From: Bacteroidales bacterium
GTDB lineage: Bacteria > Bacteroidota > Bacteroidia > Bacteroidales > UBA3663
Direction of reading: 5' to 3'
NCBI GenBank assembly: GCA_017449065.1
Contig: JAFSKF010000021.1
Coordinates: forward strand, 1-34,642
Length of the DNA stretch: 34,642 nt
Shown: piece after piece, positions 22,550 to 32,353 of the stretch
How the letters are laid out: every line of letters begins with the position of its first letter
Position numbering within the stretch: position 1 is the stretch's first letter
Program-made: the position numbers and the translations under genes
The notes under the pieces: generated by a model
Seen by the model: the letters and a program-made list of their open reading frames with translations, nothing else
Databases searched by the model: none
Told to the model about the DNA's origin: nothing

Positions 22550-25441
22550 GTGAACGAGGGCAATATTATTGTTAAGGGTGCTCGCGTCAATAATCTGAAA
22601 AATATTGACGTTGAGATTCCACGTGGACGTCTGGTGGTCATCACGGGTCTGTCGGGTTCCGGAAAGTCATCGCTGGCTTTCGATACCCTGTACGCCGAGG
22701 GACAGAGACGTTACGTGGAGTCTCTCTCTTCGTATGCCCGCCAGTTTTTGGGCAGAATGGGCAAACCCGAGTGCGATTATATCTTGGGAATCCCGCCCGC
22801 TGTGGCCATTCAGCAGAAGGTGATTGTGCGCAATCCGCGAAGCACGGTCGGAACGGCTACAGAGATTTACGATTACCTCCGTCTGTTGTTTGCCCGTGTT
22901 GGCAAAACCATTTCGCCTGTTAGCGGACAGGAAGTGAAGAAACACACTACCGAAAGTGTGATCGCCAAAGCGCAAAGTCTGCCCGACGGTACAAAGCTGG
23001 CGGTTCTGGTGAAAGTCAGTTTGCCCGAAGGACGTACTTTGGAGGATCATCTGGAGGTACTAAAAAAGTCCGGCTTCGCCCGAGTGGAGGAAAACGGACA
23101 GTTTCTCCGTCTGGAAGAAGTCAAGGCGGCACCGTTCAATCTGGTGGTCGATCGAATGCGGGTTCCTTTCGAGGATGCGGCTTCGTTGAGTCGTTTCGGC
23201 GATTCGGTGGAAACTGCGTTTTATGAGGGGGACGGAGAACTGCTTTTGAAAGCATGGACTCCCGACGGCAACTATTCAGAGATGCTTTTCTCGAAGCGTT
23301 TTGAAGCTGATGGCATTCATTTCGAGGAGCCTTCGGACATGATGTTCAACTTCAACTCTCCGGTCGGAGCCTGTCCGACGTGCGAAGGATTCGGTAAGGT
23401 AATGGGTATCGATGAAGATCTGGTGGTTCCCAACAAAGCTCTTTCCGTTTTCGAAGATGCTGTTATCTGCTGGCGCGGCGAGAAGATGAGCACGTGGAAG
23501 AAGTATTTCATTGCCCGGTGCAGCGAGGTTGTCTTGAGCGACGGACAGACGTTCCCGGTTCATCGTCCGTATTACCAGTTGACCCAAGAGCAGAAAGATC
23601 TCTTATGGCACGGATACCCGGCCGGCGTAGTGACCCGCAAGCAGCGCGAGGAAGCCAATCCAGACGACCCTTGGGCAAGTTGGGAAACGGCGAAAGTGGT
23701 CTATGGTATCGATGATTTCTTTCAGGACGTCAAAGAGCATCTCTACAAGATTCAGAATCGCGTGATGCTCTCTCGCTACCGGGGCAAAACCGTTTGTCCG
23801 ACCTGCAACGGCGGACGACTCAAGAAGGAGGCCGGATATGTAAAGGTGGGCGGCAAGTCGATTACCGAGATTGTCCGCATGAGTGTCTCGGAACTGGTTC
23901 CTTGGTTCAATAATCTGCACCTCAACGAACATGATGCGAAAGTCGCCAAGCGCCTGTTGGTGGAAATCAAGAACCGTTTGCACTTTCTGGAAGAAGTGGG
24001 ATTGTCGTATCTGACGCTGGATCGTCTGTCCAACAGCCTTTCGGGCGGCGAAAGCCAACGCATCAACCTGGCGACCTCATTGGGTTCGGCTCTGGTAGGA
24101 TCCATGTATATTCTTGACGAACCCAGCATCGGTTTGCACAGTCGCGATACCGACCAATTGATTCATGTCTTGCGCGAACTGCGCGATCAGGGCAATACGG
24201 TAATCGTGGTGGAACATGATGAAGAGATTATCCGTTCGGCCGACTATCTGATTGATATCGGTCCGGATGCCGGTGTGAATGGCGGACAGATTGTCTATCA
24301 AGGTCCTTTGATCGATTTGACGAAAGGCGATAGTTATACGGCCCGGTTCTTCACCGGACGGGAAAATATCGATGTGCCCAAACAGACACGTCCATGGAGC
24401 AGTTATATTCTGGTCAAGGGGGCCGTTCAGAACAATCTGAAGAACATCGATGTGAAGTTCCCGTTGGGTGTGATGACGGTGGTGACCGGTGTTTCAGGTT
24501 CCGGCAAATCCACTTTGGTGCGTGATATTCTTTATCGCGGTATGCTCCGCCATTTAGGCGAAGCCGGCGATGCACCCGGAGCTTTTGCCGGATTGGAAGG
24601 CGATATGAAACGAATCGGCCACATTGAGTTCATCGACCAGAATCCGATCGGCAAATCCACACGTAGCAATGCTGCCACCTACATGAAGGCCTACGATGAG
24701 ATCCGTTCCGTATTTGCCGCCCAACCATTGGCCAAGCAATTGGGATTCACGGCAGCGACCTTTTCGTTCAATGTGGAAGGCGGACGATGCGAGGAATGTA
24801 AGGGCGAAGGAACGATTACGGTCGAGATGCAGTTCATGGCCGATCTGGTACTCGAATGCGAGGCTTGTCATGGAAAACGCTTCAAGAGCGATGTGCTTGA
24901 AGTGCTTTACAAGGGCAAGAACATTGCCGATGTCCTCGATTTGTCGGTCGATGAAGCCATTGAGTTCTTCCGAGATGAACCGGCAGTTGTCAAACGCCTG
25001 ATTCCGTTGCAGAAGGTCGGTTTGGGCTATATCAAGCTCGGACAGTCGTCGAGCACCCTTTCCGGCGGTGAGAACCAGCGCGTGAAGCTGGCGTATTATC
25101 TGGCTCCTACCTCCGGCGTTACGTCCAAGAACGGCATGCTGAACAATCCTGTGCCCGAATCCCATACGTTGTTTATCTTCGATGAGCCGACCACAGGTTT
25201 GCATTTGCATGATGTGCGTGTGCTGCTTTCTGCTTTCGACGAACTCCTTCAGCGCGGACATACCTTAGTGATTATCGAGCATAATCTCGATGTCATCAAA
25301 TGTGCCGATCATGTGATCGATTTAGGACCTGAAGGAGGTGCTGAGGGCGGTAATCTTGTCTTCCAGGGAACGCCTCGCAATTTGTGCCTGTGCGAAAACT
25401 CCTATACGGCTAAATATCTCAAACCCAAGTTCAATGAATAA
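22550..25441 (+). CDS. uvrA: Excinuclease ABC subunit A
   Basis: A 963-residue nucleotide-excision-repair damage sensor. The start is GTG at 22550, only 18 bp after leuB. It holds two ABC ATPase units: Walker A GLSGSGKS (residues 33-40) and GVSGSGKS (near 650), ABC signatures [14 protein letters not shown] and [14 protein letters not shown], and Walker B boxes [10 protein letters not shown] and [10 protein letters not shown]. Zinc-finger cysteines are in [21 protein letters not shown], and CEECKGEG with CEACHGKRF. The length and domain order are normal. Bacteroidota often carry two uvrA genes; this one has the complete set of motifs. Confidence 0.97.
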   Translation: MNEGNIIVKGARVNNLKNIDVEIPRGRLVVITGLSGSGKSSLAFDTLYAEGQRRYVESLSSYARQFLGRMGKPECDYILGIPPAVAIQQKVIVRNPRSTVGTATEIYDYLRLLFARVGKTISPVSGQEVKKHTTESVIAKAQSLPDGTKLAVLVKVSLPEGRTLEDHLEVLKKSGFARVEENGQFLRLEEVKAAPFNLVVDRMRVPFEDAASLSRFGDSVETAFYEGDGELLLKAWTPDGNYSEMLFSKRFEADGIHFEEPSDMMFNFNSPVGACPTCEGFGKVMGIDEDLVVPNKALSVFEDAVICWRGEKMSTWKKYFIARCSEVVLSDGQTFPVHRPYYQLTQEQKDLLWHGYPAGVVTRKQREEANPDDPWASWETAKVVYGIDDFFQDVKEHLYKIQNRVMLSRYRGKTVCPTCNGGRLKKEAGYVKVGGKSITEIVRMSVSELVPWFNNLHLNEHDAKVAKRLLVEIKNRLHFLEEVGLSYLTLDRLSNSLSGGESQRINLATSLGSALVGSMYILDEPSIGLHSRDTDQLIHVLRELRDQGNTVIVVEHDEEIIRSADYLIDIGPDAGVNGGQIVYQGPLIDLTKGDSYTARFFTGRENIDVPKQTRPWSSYILVKGAVQNNLKNIDVKFPLGVMTVVTGVSGSGKSTLVRDILYRGMLRHLGEAGDAPGAFAGLEGDMKRIGHIEFIDQNPIGKSTRSNAATYMKAYDEIRSVFAAQPLAKQLGFTAATFSFNVEGGRCEECKGEGTITVEMQFMADLVLECEACHGKRFKSDVLEVLYKGKNIADVLDLSVDEAIEFFRDEPAVVKRLIPLQKVGLGYIKLGQSSSTLSGGENQRVKLAYYLAPTSGVTSKNGMLNNPVPESHTLFIFDEPTTGLHLHDVRVLLSAFDELLQRGHTLVIIEHNLDVIKCADHVIDLGPEGGAEGGNLVFQGTPRNLCLCENSYTAKYLKPKFNE

Positions 25442-26417
25442 GCAGGATCTTAGAATCGTATATATGGGAACGCCGGACTTCGCCGTTCCCACCCTCGACG
25501 CTCTGGTGCAGGGCGGCTACAATGTGGTAGGCGTCATTACGATGCCCGATAAACCGGCAGGACGCGGACACAAGCTCCAGTTTTCGCCGGTGAAGGAATA
25601 TGCTTTGGCGCACCAGTTGCCGCTTTTGCAGCCGGAGAAACTGAAGAACGAAGAGTTTCTGGCAGCACTGAAAGCCTGGCGGGCAGATTTACAGATTGTG
25701 GTTGCTTTCCGTATGTTGCCCGAAGTGGTTTGGAATATGCCTCGATGCGGCACGTTCAATCTGCATGCCGCCCTCTTGCCACAATATCGGGGAGCCGCAC
25801 CTATCAACTGGGCAGTTATGAACGGAGACACCAAGACGGGTGCTACCACTTTCTTCCTCGATCACGACATCGATACCGGTCGTATTATATTAAAGGAAGA
25901 AATGGACATTGCTCCCGATGAAAATGTAGGTTCGGTTCACGATCGTCTGATGGAATTGGGCAAAGGGTTGGTTTGCCGCACCGTCGATTTGGTCTTGGCA
26001 GCCGATGGCGATATCCAACAGATTCCGACCATCGACCAGCAAACGCTGATGTCCGATTTAGTGAAAGCAACCGGTATTGCAGAACTGCGTCCGGCTCCTA
26101 AGATCTTCAAGGAGACTTGCCGCATCGACTGGTCGGCAACCAGCCGTCACATCTATAATCAGGTCCGAGGTCTTTCGCCTTATCCGGCCGCTTGGACAGA
26201 ACTGACTCTTTCGTCGGGTGAAGTGTTGTCGCCTGTGAAGATTTATAAAGTGTCGGAGCTTAACAATAACCGGCTGAAACCGGCTGAAATGGAAACCGAC
26301 GGCAAGAGTTACATTCATATCGGCTGTGCAGACGGAGCTATCGCACTTGAAGAACTCCAGCTGCCCGGCAAAAAACGCATGGATGTAAAGTCGTTGCTGA
26401 ATGGATTCAAACTGTGA
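25434..26417 (+). CDS. fmt: Methionyl-tRNA formyltransferase
   Basis: A 327-residue enzyme that formylates initiator Met-tRNA. The start at 25434 ([18 protein letters not shown]) overlaps the uvrA stop by 8 bp; a longer upstream reading lies wholly inside uvrA and is rejected. The formyl-folate-binding site is HAALLPQYRGAAPINWAV, with Asn/His catalytic residues present in NLHAALL and Asp in DHDIDTGRII. The C-terminal domain includes SRHIYNQVRGLSPYPAAWT. The length is normal. The close packing suggests cotranscription with uvrA. Confidence 0.96.
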   Translation: MNKQDLRIVYMGTPDFAVPTLDALVQGGYNVVGVITMPDKPAGRGHKLQFSPVKEYALAHQLPLLQPEKLKNEEFLAALKAWRADLQIVVAFRMLPEVVWNMPRCGTFNLHAALLPQYRGAAPINWAVMNGDTKTGATTFFLDHDIDTGRIILKEEMDIAPDENVGSVHDRLMELGKGLVCRTVDLVLAADGDIQQIPTIDQQTLMSDLVKATGIAELRPAPKIFKETCRIDWSATSRHIYNQVRGLSPYPAAWTELTLSSGEVLSPVKIYKVSELNNNRLKPAEMETDGKSYIHIGCADGAIALEELQLPGKKRMDVKSLLNGFKL

Positions 26418-26497
26418 TGCAGCTTTTCCATGCAAACCTTTCCATCTTGAAAAACCAAAGATAACTAATACATACTGATACCCAAATCTAAACTACT

Positions 26498-27835
26498 ATG
26501 GAAGTTGAAAAAATCATGCAAGCCTTGAAGCAGAAGCATCCGGGCGAATTAGAGTACCTTCAGGCTGTGAAAGAAGTGCTTGAGAGTATAAAAGATGTTT
26601 ACAACCAGCATCCTGAGTTCGAGAAAGCCAAAATCATAGAACGTCTTGTCGAGCCGGAGCGCATCACTACATTCAGAGTGCCCTGGGTGGATGACAAAGG
26701 CGAAGTGCAGGTTAACATCGGCTACCGTGTGCAGTTCAACAGCGCCATCGGTCCCTATAAAGGCGGATTGCGTTTTCATCCTTCGGTGAATCTCAGTATT
26801 CTGAAGTTTCTGGGCTTCGAACAGATTTTCAAAAACGCCCTGACAACGTTGCCAATGGGTGGCGGCAAAGGTGGTGCCGACTTCTCGATTCGCGGCAAGA
26901 GCGACATGGAGGTTATGCGTTTTTGTCAGGCCTATATGTGCGAACTCCAGAAGGTGATCGGCCCCGATATGGATGTGCCTGCCGGCGATATTGGAGTCGG
27001 TGCTCGCGAAATCGGCTATCTGTTCGGTATGTACAAAAAACTGACGACACAATTTCATGCTGCCACTCTGACCGGCAAGGGCATTGAATGGGGTGGTAGT
27101 ATTTTGCGTCCGGAAGCAACAGGCTATGGTGCCCTGTATTTTGTTCATTATATGCTACAGGCACACGGTCTTGACATAAAAGGGAAAACCGTTGCTCTGT
27201 CTGGCTTTGGCAATGTGGCTTGGGGGGCCGCAAAGAAAGCTACAGAGATGGGGGCCAAAGTCATTACTATTTCCGGACCTGACGGCTATATTTACGATGC
27301 AGCAGGCCTGGATGCACGGAAAATCGACTACCTGTTGGAACTGCGGGCCAGCGGCAACGATGTTTGTCAGCCTTATGCCGACGAGTTTTCGTCAGCACAG
27401 TTCTTCGAAGGCAAGAAACCTTGGGAGCAAAAGGCCGATATTTACTTGCCTTGTGCTACACAAAACGAACTGAATGCCGAGGATGCCGATCGGATTCTGG
27501 CGCAGAAACCGTTGTGTGTTGCCGAAGTTTCGAATATGGGTTGCACCGCCGAAGCCGTCGATAAGTTTATTGCTGCCCGTCAGCTTTTTGCTCCGGGGAA
27601 GGCCGTTAATGCCGGCGGAGTAGCTACTTCCGGTCTTGAAATGACACAAAACTCCATGCGAATGTCATGGACAGCAGAAGAGGTTGACCGGCGGTTGCAC
27701 CAAATTATGCTTGGCATTCACGAGCAGTGTGTAAAATATGGGAAAGAAGGCTCCTACGTCAACTATGTAAAGGGCGCCAACGTAGCGGGATTCATGAAAG
27801 TTGCCAAGGCTATGCTCGCACAAGGCATCGTGTAG
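26498..27835 (+). CDS. gdhA: NADP-type glutamate dehydrogenase
   Basis: A 445-residue GDH that aminates 2-oxoglutarate with ammonium. The active-site loop LPMGGGKGGADFSIRGKSD (Lys near 128) and the DVPAGDIGVGAREIGYLFG segment are complete; the dinucleotide-binding GFGNVAWGAA is near residue 237. It works with the ammonium channel and P-II encoded in the window, but is not in their operon. It starts 80 bp after fmt and ends 6 bp from the convergent nnrD stop; no terminator hairpin is visible in that gap. A start at 26498 is supported by the length match to the family. Confidence 0.96.
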   Translation: MEVEKIMQALKQKHPGELEYLQAVKEVLESIKDVYNQHPEFEKAKIIERLVEPERITTFRVPWVDDKGEVQVNIGYRVQFNSAIGPYKGGLRFHPSVNLSILKFLGFEQIFKNALTTLPMGGGKGGADFSIRGKSDMEVMRFCQAYMCELQKVIGPDMDVPAGDIGVGAREIGYLFGMYKKLTTQFHAATLTGKGIEWGGSILRPEATGYGALYFVHYMLQAHGLDIKGKTVALSGFGNVAWGAAKKATEMGAKVITISGPDGYIYDAAGLDARKIDYLLELRASGNDVCQPYADEFSSAQFFEGKKPWEQKADIYLPCATQNELNAEDADRILAQKPLCVAEVSNMGCTAEAVDKFIAARQLFAPGKAVNAGGVATSGLEMTQNSMRMSWTAEEVDRRLHQIMLGIHEQCVKYGKEGSYVNYVKGANVAGFMKVAKAMLAQGIV

Positions 27836-27841
27836 TCAGGC

Positions 27842-28693
27842 TTATTCTATTAAGGAGAAATTGAATGCCTGTCCGAGATGTTCGATCAGATCGGAGGGGA
27901 GGAGGGATTCCATACTTTGGCGATCGGCCAGAGCGAGGTCTCCGGCAAAGGCGTGCAGCCAGACGCCTAAGAAAGCGGCTTCCTGGGGTGTGTAATGTTG
28001 CGCCAGAAGGGCGAGAATGATGCCTGTAAGTACGTCGCCGCTACCGCCTACCGCCATCCCCGCATTTCCGTGAAGACAGTTCACATACACACAAGGCTGT
28101 CCGTCGGCTTGCAGAGAAGCAGGATAATAGATCCGTGTCTCATGGCCTTTGAGAATCACAATCAGTTGGTATTTTTCGGCTAAAGCAGCTGCGTCGCCAC
28201 CTAATCGTTTCATCTCGCCCGGATGGGGAGAGAGGATGGTGCCCGACGGCAGGAGGGAAAGCCAGTCAGGGTGTTGCGACAGGATGTTCAGCCCGTCTGC
28301 ATCAACAACCAGCGGACCGTTCCACGTGTGCAGGAACTCGTAAAAGGCCTGATGCGTTTCCGGATGTTGCCCCAAGCCCGGGCCGATACCCACCACTTCG
28401 GTGTCTTTGGGAATCAGGATTCGGGTGTGATGTTCTTCGTTGGCGTCACAGTCGCATTTGGCTTCCGGAATACCCACTTGCAGAATCGTGTAGCCGCACG
28501 CAGGAACACGGACAGTTAGGAGTCCGACGCCGCTGCGCATACAAGCACGTGCCGACAGGAGTGCGGCTCCCATCATGCCCTTGCTTCCGGCCACAAGCAA
28601 AGCGCGTCCGTAGTCGCCCTTGTGGCTCTCCGGTTTCCTAACGTGGAGCGCCTCCGCGACCAGCTCGGCTGATATTCGTTTTTCTGTTTCCAT
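27842..28693 (-). CDS. nnrD: ADP-dependent NAD(P)HX dehydratase
   Basis: A 283-residue protein with the ribokinase-like YjeF C-terminal domain, which repairs hydrated NAD(P)H: HKGDYGRALLVAGSKGMMGAA (residues 24-44), ARACMRSGVGLLTVRV, VDADGLNIL, LSPHPGEMKRL and the ATP/ADP site NAGMAVGGSGDVLTGII. The N-terminal epimerase domain fused to it in most relatives is absent, so only the dehydratase half is made here. The start at 28693 lies 56 bp inside the 3' end of the helicase gene; residues before HKGDYG are conserved in the family, so the overlap is probably real. Last gene of the operon. Confidence 0.92.
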   Translation of the reverse strand: METEKRISAELVAEALHVRKPESHKGDYGRALLVAGSKGMMGAALLSARACMRSGVGLLTVRVPACGYTILQVGIPEAKCDCDANEEHHTRILIPKDTEVVGIGPGLGQHPETHQAFYEFLHTWNGPLVVDADGLNILSQHPDWLSLLPSGTILSPHPGEMKRLGGDAAALAEKYQLIVILKGHETRIYYPASLQADGQPCVYVNCLHGNAGMAVGGSGDVLTGIILALLAQHYTPQEAAFLGVWLHAFAGDLALADRQSMESLLPSDLIEHLGQAFNFSLIE

Positions 28694-29975
28694 GTCTGTT
28701 GCCTTTGCCGCGACCTTGACCGTTGTTGCGGCGCGATTTGCCCGATCGGGTGTGTATGGTTTGCATGACTTCCTCCTCGTTACAGCCGCCCAATTCCTGC
28801 GGAACCGGAATGCGGTCCATTTTCTTTTCGAGGAAAATTTCCAGTTCCACGAACTTCTGGAGTTCCTTGCGGTCGGAAGCCGAAACCATAGTTACCGATT
28901 CGCCATCGTGGTCGGCACGAGCGGTACGTCCGATGCGGTGCACATAATCCTCGGGGTCGTGGGTCATATCGAAGTTCACCACCAGTTCGATGCCTGTAAT
29001 GTCGATGCCTCGGCTCACAATATCGGTAGCCACCAGTACATTCACGCGTCCGGCCTTGAAGGCGTTCATGGTTTCTTCTCGTTCCTTTTGGTCGAGATCG
29101 CTGTGCATCGCTGCCACCTGGAACCCTTTTTTGCGCAAGGCCAGCAGCACATCCTTCACCTTCAGTTTCTTCGAGACAAACACCACCACCCGCTTGTCGG
29201 GATTACGGAGCAGCTCGTCTTTCACGAAACCGTCGGGACGTCCACCGAAGAACTGTTTCAGCACACGAATCACCATATCGACCTTCTGCGGCTCGTAGCA
29301 GATGCATGCCTGCTGATGAATCTTCTCGGCAGGCTTGCTGACCGCAATCTTCACCATCGTAGGTTTCCACATGATGTTCTCCGCCAGTTTCTGCGTCTTG
29401 GGCGGCATAGTGGCAGAATACAGAATCTTCTGGCAATCGGAAGGAAGCAGTTTGTCGATGGCCATGATGTCGTCGTAGAAACCCATATCGAGCATACGGT
29501 CGGCTTCATCGAGAACAAAGAAAGCCACCTGGCTCAAATCGACATATCCCAAGTTGATATGGCTCAAGAGGCGCCCGGGCGTAGCAATTACCACATCAGC
29601 GCCACGCATCAGACCGTTTTTCTGTTCGGCGAAATCCTTGCCTTCTCCACCTCCATACACAGCCACGCTGCTGGCATCCACATAGTAGCTGAATCCCTGC
29701 ATCTGCTGGTCAATCTGCTGTGCCAGTTCGCGGGTAGGAGCCATGATGACGCAGTTGATGGCATCGGTAGGATAGCGGTAGCGGTTCAGGTTCGAAAGAA
29801 TAGGCAGCAGGTAGGCGGCTGTCTTGCCGGTTCCTGTCTGAGCGACGGCAATCACATCGTCGCCTGCCAATACGGGAGGAATGGCTTGCTCCTGCACAGG
29901 AGTACATTCCGCATAATGCATGTATTCGAGGGCTTCCATCACGCCCTCATCCAAGTCTAATTCGCTAAATTTCAT
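28638..29975 (-). CDS. DEAD-box RNA helicase (RhlE/DeaD-like)
   Basis: A 445-residue ATP-dependent RNA helicase. All core motifs are visible in order: Q motif TPVQEQAIP, motif I AQTGTGKT, Ia PTRELAQQ, Ib TPGRLL, II VLDEADRMLDMGF, III SAT, IV VVFVSKK, V VATDIVSRGIDI and VI HRIGRTAR. The C-terminal 45 residues are rich in Arg, Gly and Asn (SRRNNGQGRGKGNRHGNRK), a typical RNA-binding tail. Such helicases assist ribosome assembly and RNA turnover, often in the cold. It starts 4 bp after the TatD-like gene, and its 3' end overlaps nnrD by 56 bp. Confidence 0.95.
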   Translation of the reverse strand: MKFSELDLDEGVMEALEYMHYAECTPVQEQAIPPVLAGDDVIAVAQTGTGKTAAYLLPILSNLNRYRYPTDAINCVIMAPTRELAQQIDQQMQGFSYYVDASSVAVYGGGEGKDFAEQKNGLMRGADVVIATPGRLLSHINLGYVDLSQVAFFVLDEADRMLDMGFYDDIMAIDKLLPSDCQKILYSATMPPKTQKLAENIMWKPTMVKIAVSKPAEKIHQQACICYEPQKVDMVIRVLKQFFGGRPDGFVKDELLRNPDKRVVVFVSKKLKVKDVLLALRKKGFQVAAMHSDLDQKEREETMNAFKAGRVNVLVATDIVSRGIDITGIELVVNFDMTHDPEDYVHRIGRTARADHDGESVTMVSASDRKELQKFVELEIFLEKKMDRIPVPQELGGCNEEEVMQTIHTRSGKSRRNNGQGRGKGNRHGNRKTNISRAGRGGAPR

Positions 29976-29979
29976 TCAA

Positions 29980-30591
29980 TCATCTGTTTTCTGCGCGCAA
30001 ATTTACGATTTTTTCCCGAATCTTCCAAATATCCTCTTTACTTTCATCTGTTTCGAAGAAAAGCCATTCGTCGGGTATCTGCCTTGCTACATCGGGGTTG
30101 AATTTTTCGCCCAACGAAAGGCAATATCCGGCATCGAGCAGTTGTTTTGCCAGTTGCGGGCCTTTCCGGAAACCGTGAATCAAACAAAGAGGATTGAACG
30201 GAAGATTCTTTTTTCCCGGCTTTCCGAATATCGCCGATACTTCGCGAATCATTTCGTTCCAATAGCCGACACAATGGACGATGACGGGTTTATGCAGTTC
30301 TCGGGCCGATGTGAGCGACAAACGGAAAGCCGCCAACTGTTGCTCTAAAGGGGTGTCGCATTGGTTGTCGAGTCCGCTTTCGCCGATGGCCAGAAACAAC
30401 GGATCAGCCTGACAACGTTCCAAAGCCAGCCGGAAATCGGTCATCATCGAATCGCTTACGTGCCAGGGGTGCAGCGAAAGGCTGTAGGGCGTTGCGCAAC
30501 CGGCTAACGCCTCTTGTGGAGTCAGCGAAAGCAACGCATCGGATTTGCCTGTCTGGTGCGTATGGAAGTCGGCCAGTTCGGGAAACGTCAT
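29980..30591 (-). CDS. TatD-like metal-dependent hydrolase
   Basis: A 203-residue protein from the ATG at 30589-30591. It has the TatD-type signs FHTHQT (metal ligands near residue 9), LAIGESGLD (metal Glu near 80), VIVHCVG and FETDES (final Asp). Members are DNases or amidohydrolases; this one is short (the family has about 260 residues) and lacks part of the central barrel, as in the compact Bacteroidota type. Its start codon lies inside the transporter stop (ATGA), so it is translationally coupled. A longer frame upstream runs antisense-like through the transporter and is rejected. Confidence 0.85.
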   Translation of the reverse strand: MTFPELADFHTHQTGKSDALLSLTPQEALAGCATPYSLSLHPWHVSDSMMTDFRLALERCQADPLFLAIGESGLDNQCDTPLEQQLAAFRLSLTSARELHKPVIVHCVGYWNEMIREVSAIFGKPGKKNLPFNPLCLIHGFRKGPQLAKQLLDAGYCLSLGEKFNPDVARQIPDEWLFFETDESKEDIWKIREKIVNLRAENR

Positions 30592-31751
30592 CTTTTCTTG
30601 GTTCTGATCTTGTCCATAATCAGGGCAATGGCACCGTCGCCGGTCACATTGCAAGCCGTTCCGAACGAATCCATCGCAATATAGAGCGTAATCATCATGG
30701 CCTGCTGTTCCGGCGAGAATCCCAACAAACTGTCGAGCACGCCCAAAGCGGCCATAATGGCTCCGCCTGGCACACCCGGAGCGGCTACCATAGTAATGCC
30801 CAGCATCAGTATAAAGCCTATCATCATGGGGAAGTCGAACGCAATGCCTTGCATCAGCATGTTGGCGATGGCGCAAGCTACAATCTTCAGGGTGGAACCC
30901 GACAGATGGATGGTGGCGCAGAGCGGAATGGTGAAACCTGCCACTTCGGGCGAAACGCCGTTTTTGATGGTTTGCTGCAAGGTAACGGGAATGGTGGCTG
31001 CCGACGACGATGTACCCAAAGCCGTGAAATAGGCCGGCATCATGGTGGCCAGCAGTTTGAACGGATTGCGACGAACTATGCTGCCAGCCACACAGTATTG
31101 CAGCACCAGCATGATGGCAGTCATCGCAAAGATAATGACGATGATAATCAGAAACGAGCCAATCACCTTGCCCACATTGCCGGCAGCGGTCATATCGAGA
31201 AAGAGTCCGAAGATATAGACAGGCAGCAGCGGGATGATGACTTTCGAAATGGCCAGCGTGACGATATCCTTAAATTCATCGAAGCCCTGTTTGAGGATTT
31301 TAGCTCCGAAAGCGGCAATACCCAAGCCTAACAGGAACGAACTGACGAGTGCCGTCATTACGCCCATAACCGGAGGAATCTCGATGGTGAAGAAAACCGG
31401 GAACGATGATTCTTCGTTGGCCAAAGAGGTCGCTCCCATGTTGCTGATGATGGAAGGGAAGAGTGCTGCGCTGCATCCGTAGGAAAACAATCCGGACAGA
31501 ACCGTAGCCGTATAGGCAATCGCTGCGGTAATCGCCAGCATCTTGCCGGCTCCGTGTCCGAGGTCGGCGATAGCGGCTGTCACCAACCCGACGATGATTA
31601 GCGGAATCAGGAATTTGAGCAATTGGTCGAAAATGCCGTTGAATGTATTGAAGCAACGGATGATAAAATCAGGCATGAAGAAGCCCAGACAAATGCCCAG
31701 CACGATGGCAATAATGATTCTGACCAGAAGAGGTAGTTTTCCGAGGTGCAT
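30588..31751 (-). CDS. Dicarboxylate/amino-acid:cation symporter
   Basis: A 387-residue DAACS-family secondary transporter with about eight membrane helices and two re-entrant loops: the serine-rich hairpin GTSSSAATIPVTLQ, the segment IPLCATIHLSGSTLKIVACA, and the substrate-binding helix DSFGTACNVTGDGAIALI. It imports C4-dicarboxylates, glutamate or a neutral amino acid with Na+ or H+; TSSSAATIP and ACNVTGD are closest to the Ser/Thr- or dicarboxylate-type members, and I cannot decide. It is the first gene of a four-gene operon with 4-bp coupling to the TatD-like gene. Upstream lies an N-terminal duplicate of an exported-protein gene. Confidence 0.92.
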   Translation of the reverse strand: MHLGKLPLLVRIIIAIVLGICLGFFMPDFIIRCFNTFNGIFDQLLKFLIPLIIVGLVTAAIADLGHGAGKMLAITAAIAYTATVLSGLFSYGCSAALFPSIISNMGATSLANEESSFPVFFTIEIPPVMGVMTALVSSFLLGLGIAAFGAKILKQGFDEFKDIVTLAISKVIIPLLPVYIFGLFLDMTAAGNVGKVIGSFLIIIVIIFAMTAIMLVLQYCVAGSIVRRNPFKLLATMMPAYFTALGTSSSAATIPVTLQQTIKNGVSPEVAGFTIPLCATIHLSGSTLKIVACAIANMLMQGIAFDFPMMIGFILMLGITMVAAPGVPGGAIMAALGVLDSLLGFSPEQQAMMITLYIAMDSFGTACNVTGDGAIALIMDKIRTKKR

Positions 31752-31782
31752 AGTGTTCAGAGTATTGCAATAAACAGTTTGT

Positions 31783-31956
31783 TCATAAAATTTTTTCTGA
31801 ATACATACCTTGTCCGATAGAATTCGTTATTACTTCATCAGTTTGCTGTCCTACAGAATCTGTAGCGGCTGCTTCTTCGAAAGAATCTTCCGTCGCACTC
31901 ATTGCTACAGCAGGAACCGCAACCAATAACATAAGGAAAAACAGGATTTGTTTCAT
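31783..31956 (-). pseudogene. Duplicated N-terminal fragment of the exported protein at 33662-34237
   Basis: Minus strand ATG at 31954-31956 opens a 57-codon frame: MKQILFFLMLLVAVPAVAMS, then ATEDSFEEAAATDSVGQQTD and a short divergent tail to a stop at 31783. It is nearly the same as residues 2-36 of the protein encoded at 33662-34237 (MKQILFFLMLLAAVPAAAMS, ATDSVGQQ). The similarity extends upstream into the leader (ACGATAATTC-AAATA). So a partial copy of about 150 bp, including 5' flank and signal peptide, was placed in front of the symporter gene. It could still be translated as a small exported peptide. Confidence 0.75.
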
Positions 31957-32146
31957 TATCGGAGTATTTAGAATTATCGTTTTATAAAAAAACGAGAACG
32001 GACGTGTTTTATTGCCTTCTGCGATAAATTACTTTTGGGACAAATGGAGGGTGTGTCTTAGAATTAAATCGTGCGGTAAGGGCAAATACATTTGTTCGTA
32101 TGCTTTTTTGCTGCCCTACGGGGAAAAACTTTCTGCTCCTTAGACA

Positions 32147-32236
32147 GGTTTTATGTTTCCGCGCTGCGCACTTATGTTTCCGCGCCTGAAACATGTGTCT
32201 CTGCACTGGAAACATCTGTGCACGGCCCGGAAACAT
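32147..32236. repeat. 21-bp tandem repeat array (GAAACAT/ATGTTTC)
   Basis: ATGTTTC occurs at 32153 and 32174 and its inverse GAAACAT at 32188, 32209 and 32230, in 21-bp steps. On the minus strand the units read as 7-residue repeats (MFPGRAQ, MFPVQRH, MFQARKH), but the frame is otherwise low-complexity and has no support as a gene. Two units in each orientation give a palindromic core. This lies in a 606-bp stretch (31957-32562) with no intact gene; 32080-32125 also holds a GGGCAAATACATTTGTTCG-type dispersed repeat. Confidence 0.65.
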
Positions 32237-32353
32237 AAACTGTTCCGAGAGAAGGGAAAAAAAGAGAGCGCATCAAAAGAAATTCAGTCACCCCAGGGCG
32301 AGAATTTTGACACACTCCATTATTTCTTCCTTTTATAAGTTTCCAGAGTCGCA

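Noticed and set aside
26431..26449. Single TGCAAAC 16 bp before a TTG upstream of gdhA, as a third member of the proposed regulon
   Set aside because: Only one clear copy, distance is 16 rather than 15 bp, and no TAnnTTTG box follows at 20 bp.
26498..27835. gdhA as part of a glnK-amt nitrogen operon
   Set aside because: It lies 14 kb away and on the opposite strand; only a functional link is supported.
28620..29960. 446-residue plus-strand frame opposite the DEAD-box helicase
   Set aside because: Antisense reading of a gene with complete helicase motifs; His/Leu-rich shadow composition.
32009..32236. 75-residue minus-strand frame with MFP-type heptad repeats
   Set aside because: The frame follows the 21-bp repeat and then continues as random basic sequence; no homologue-like feature.
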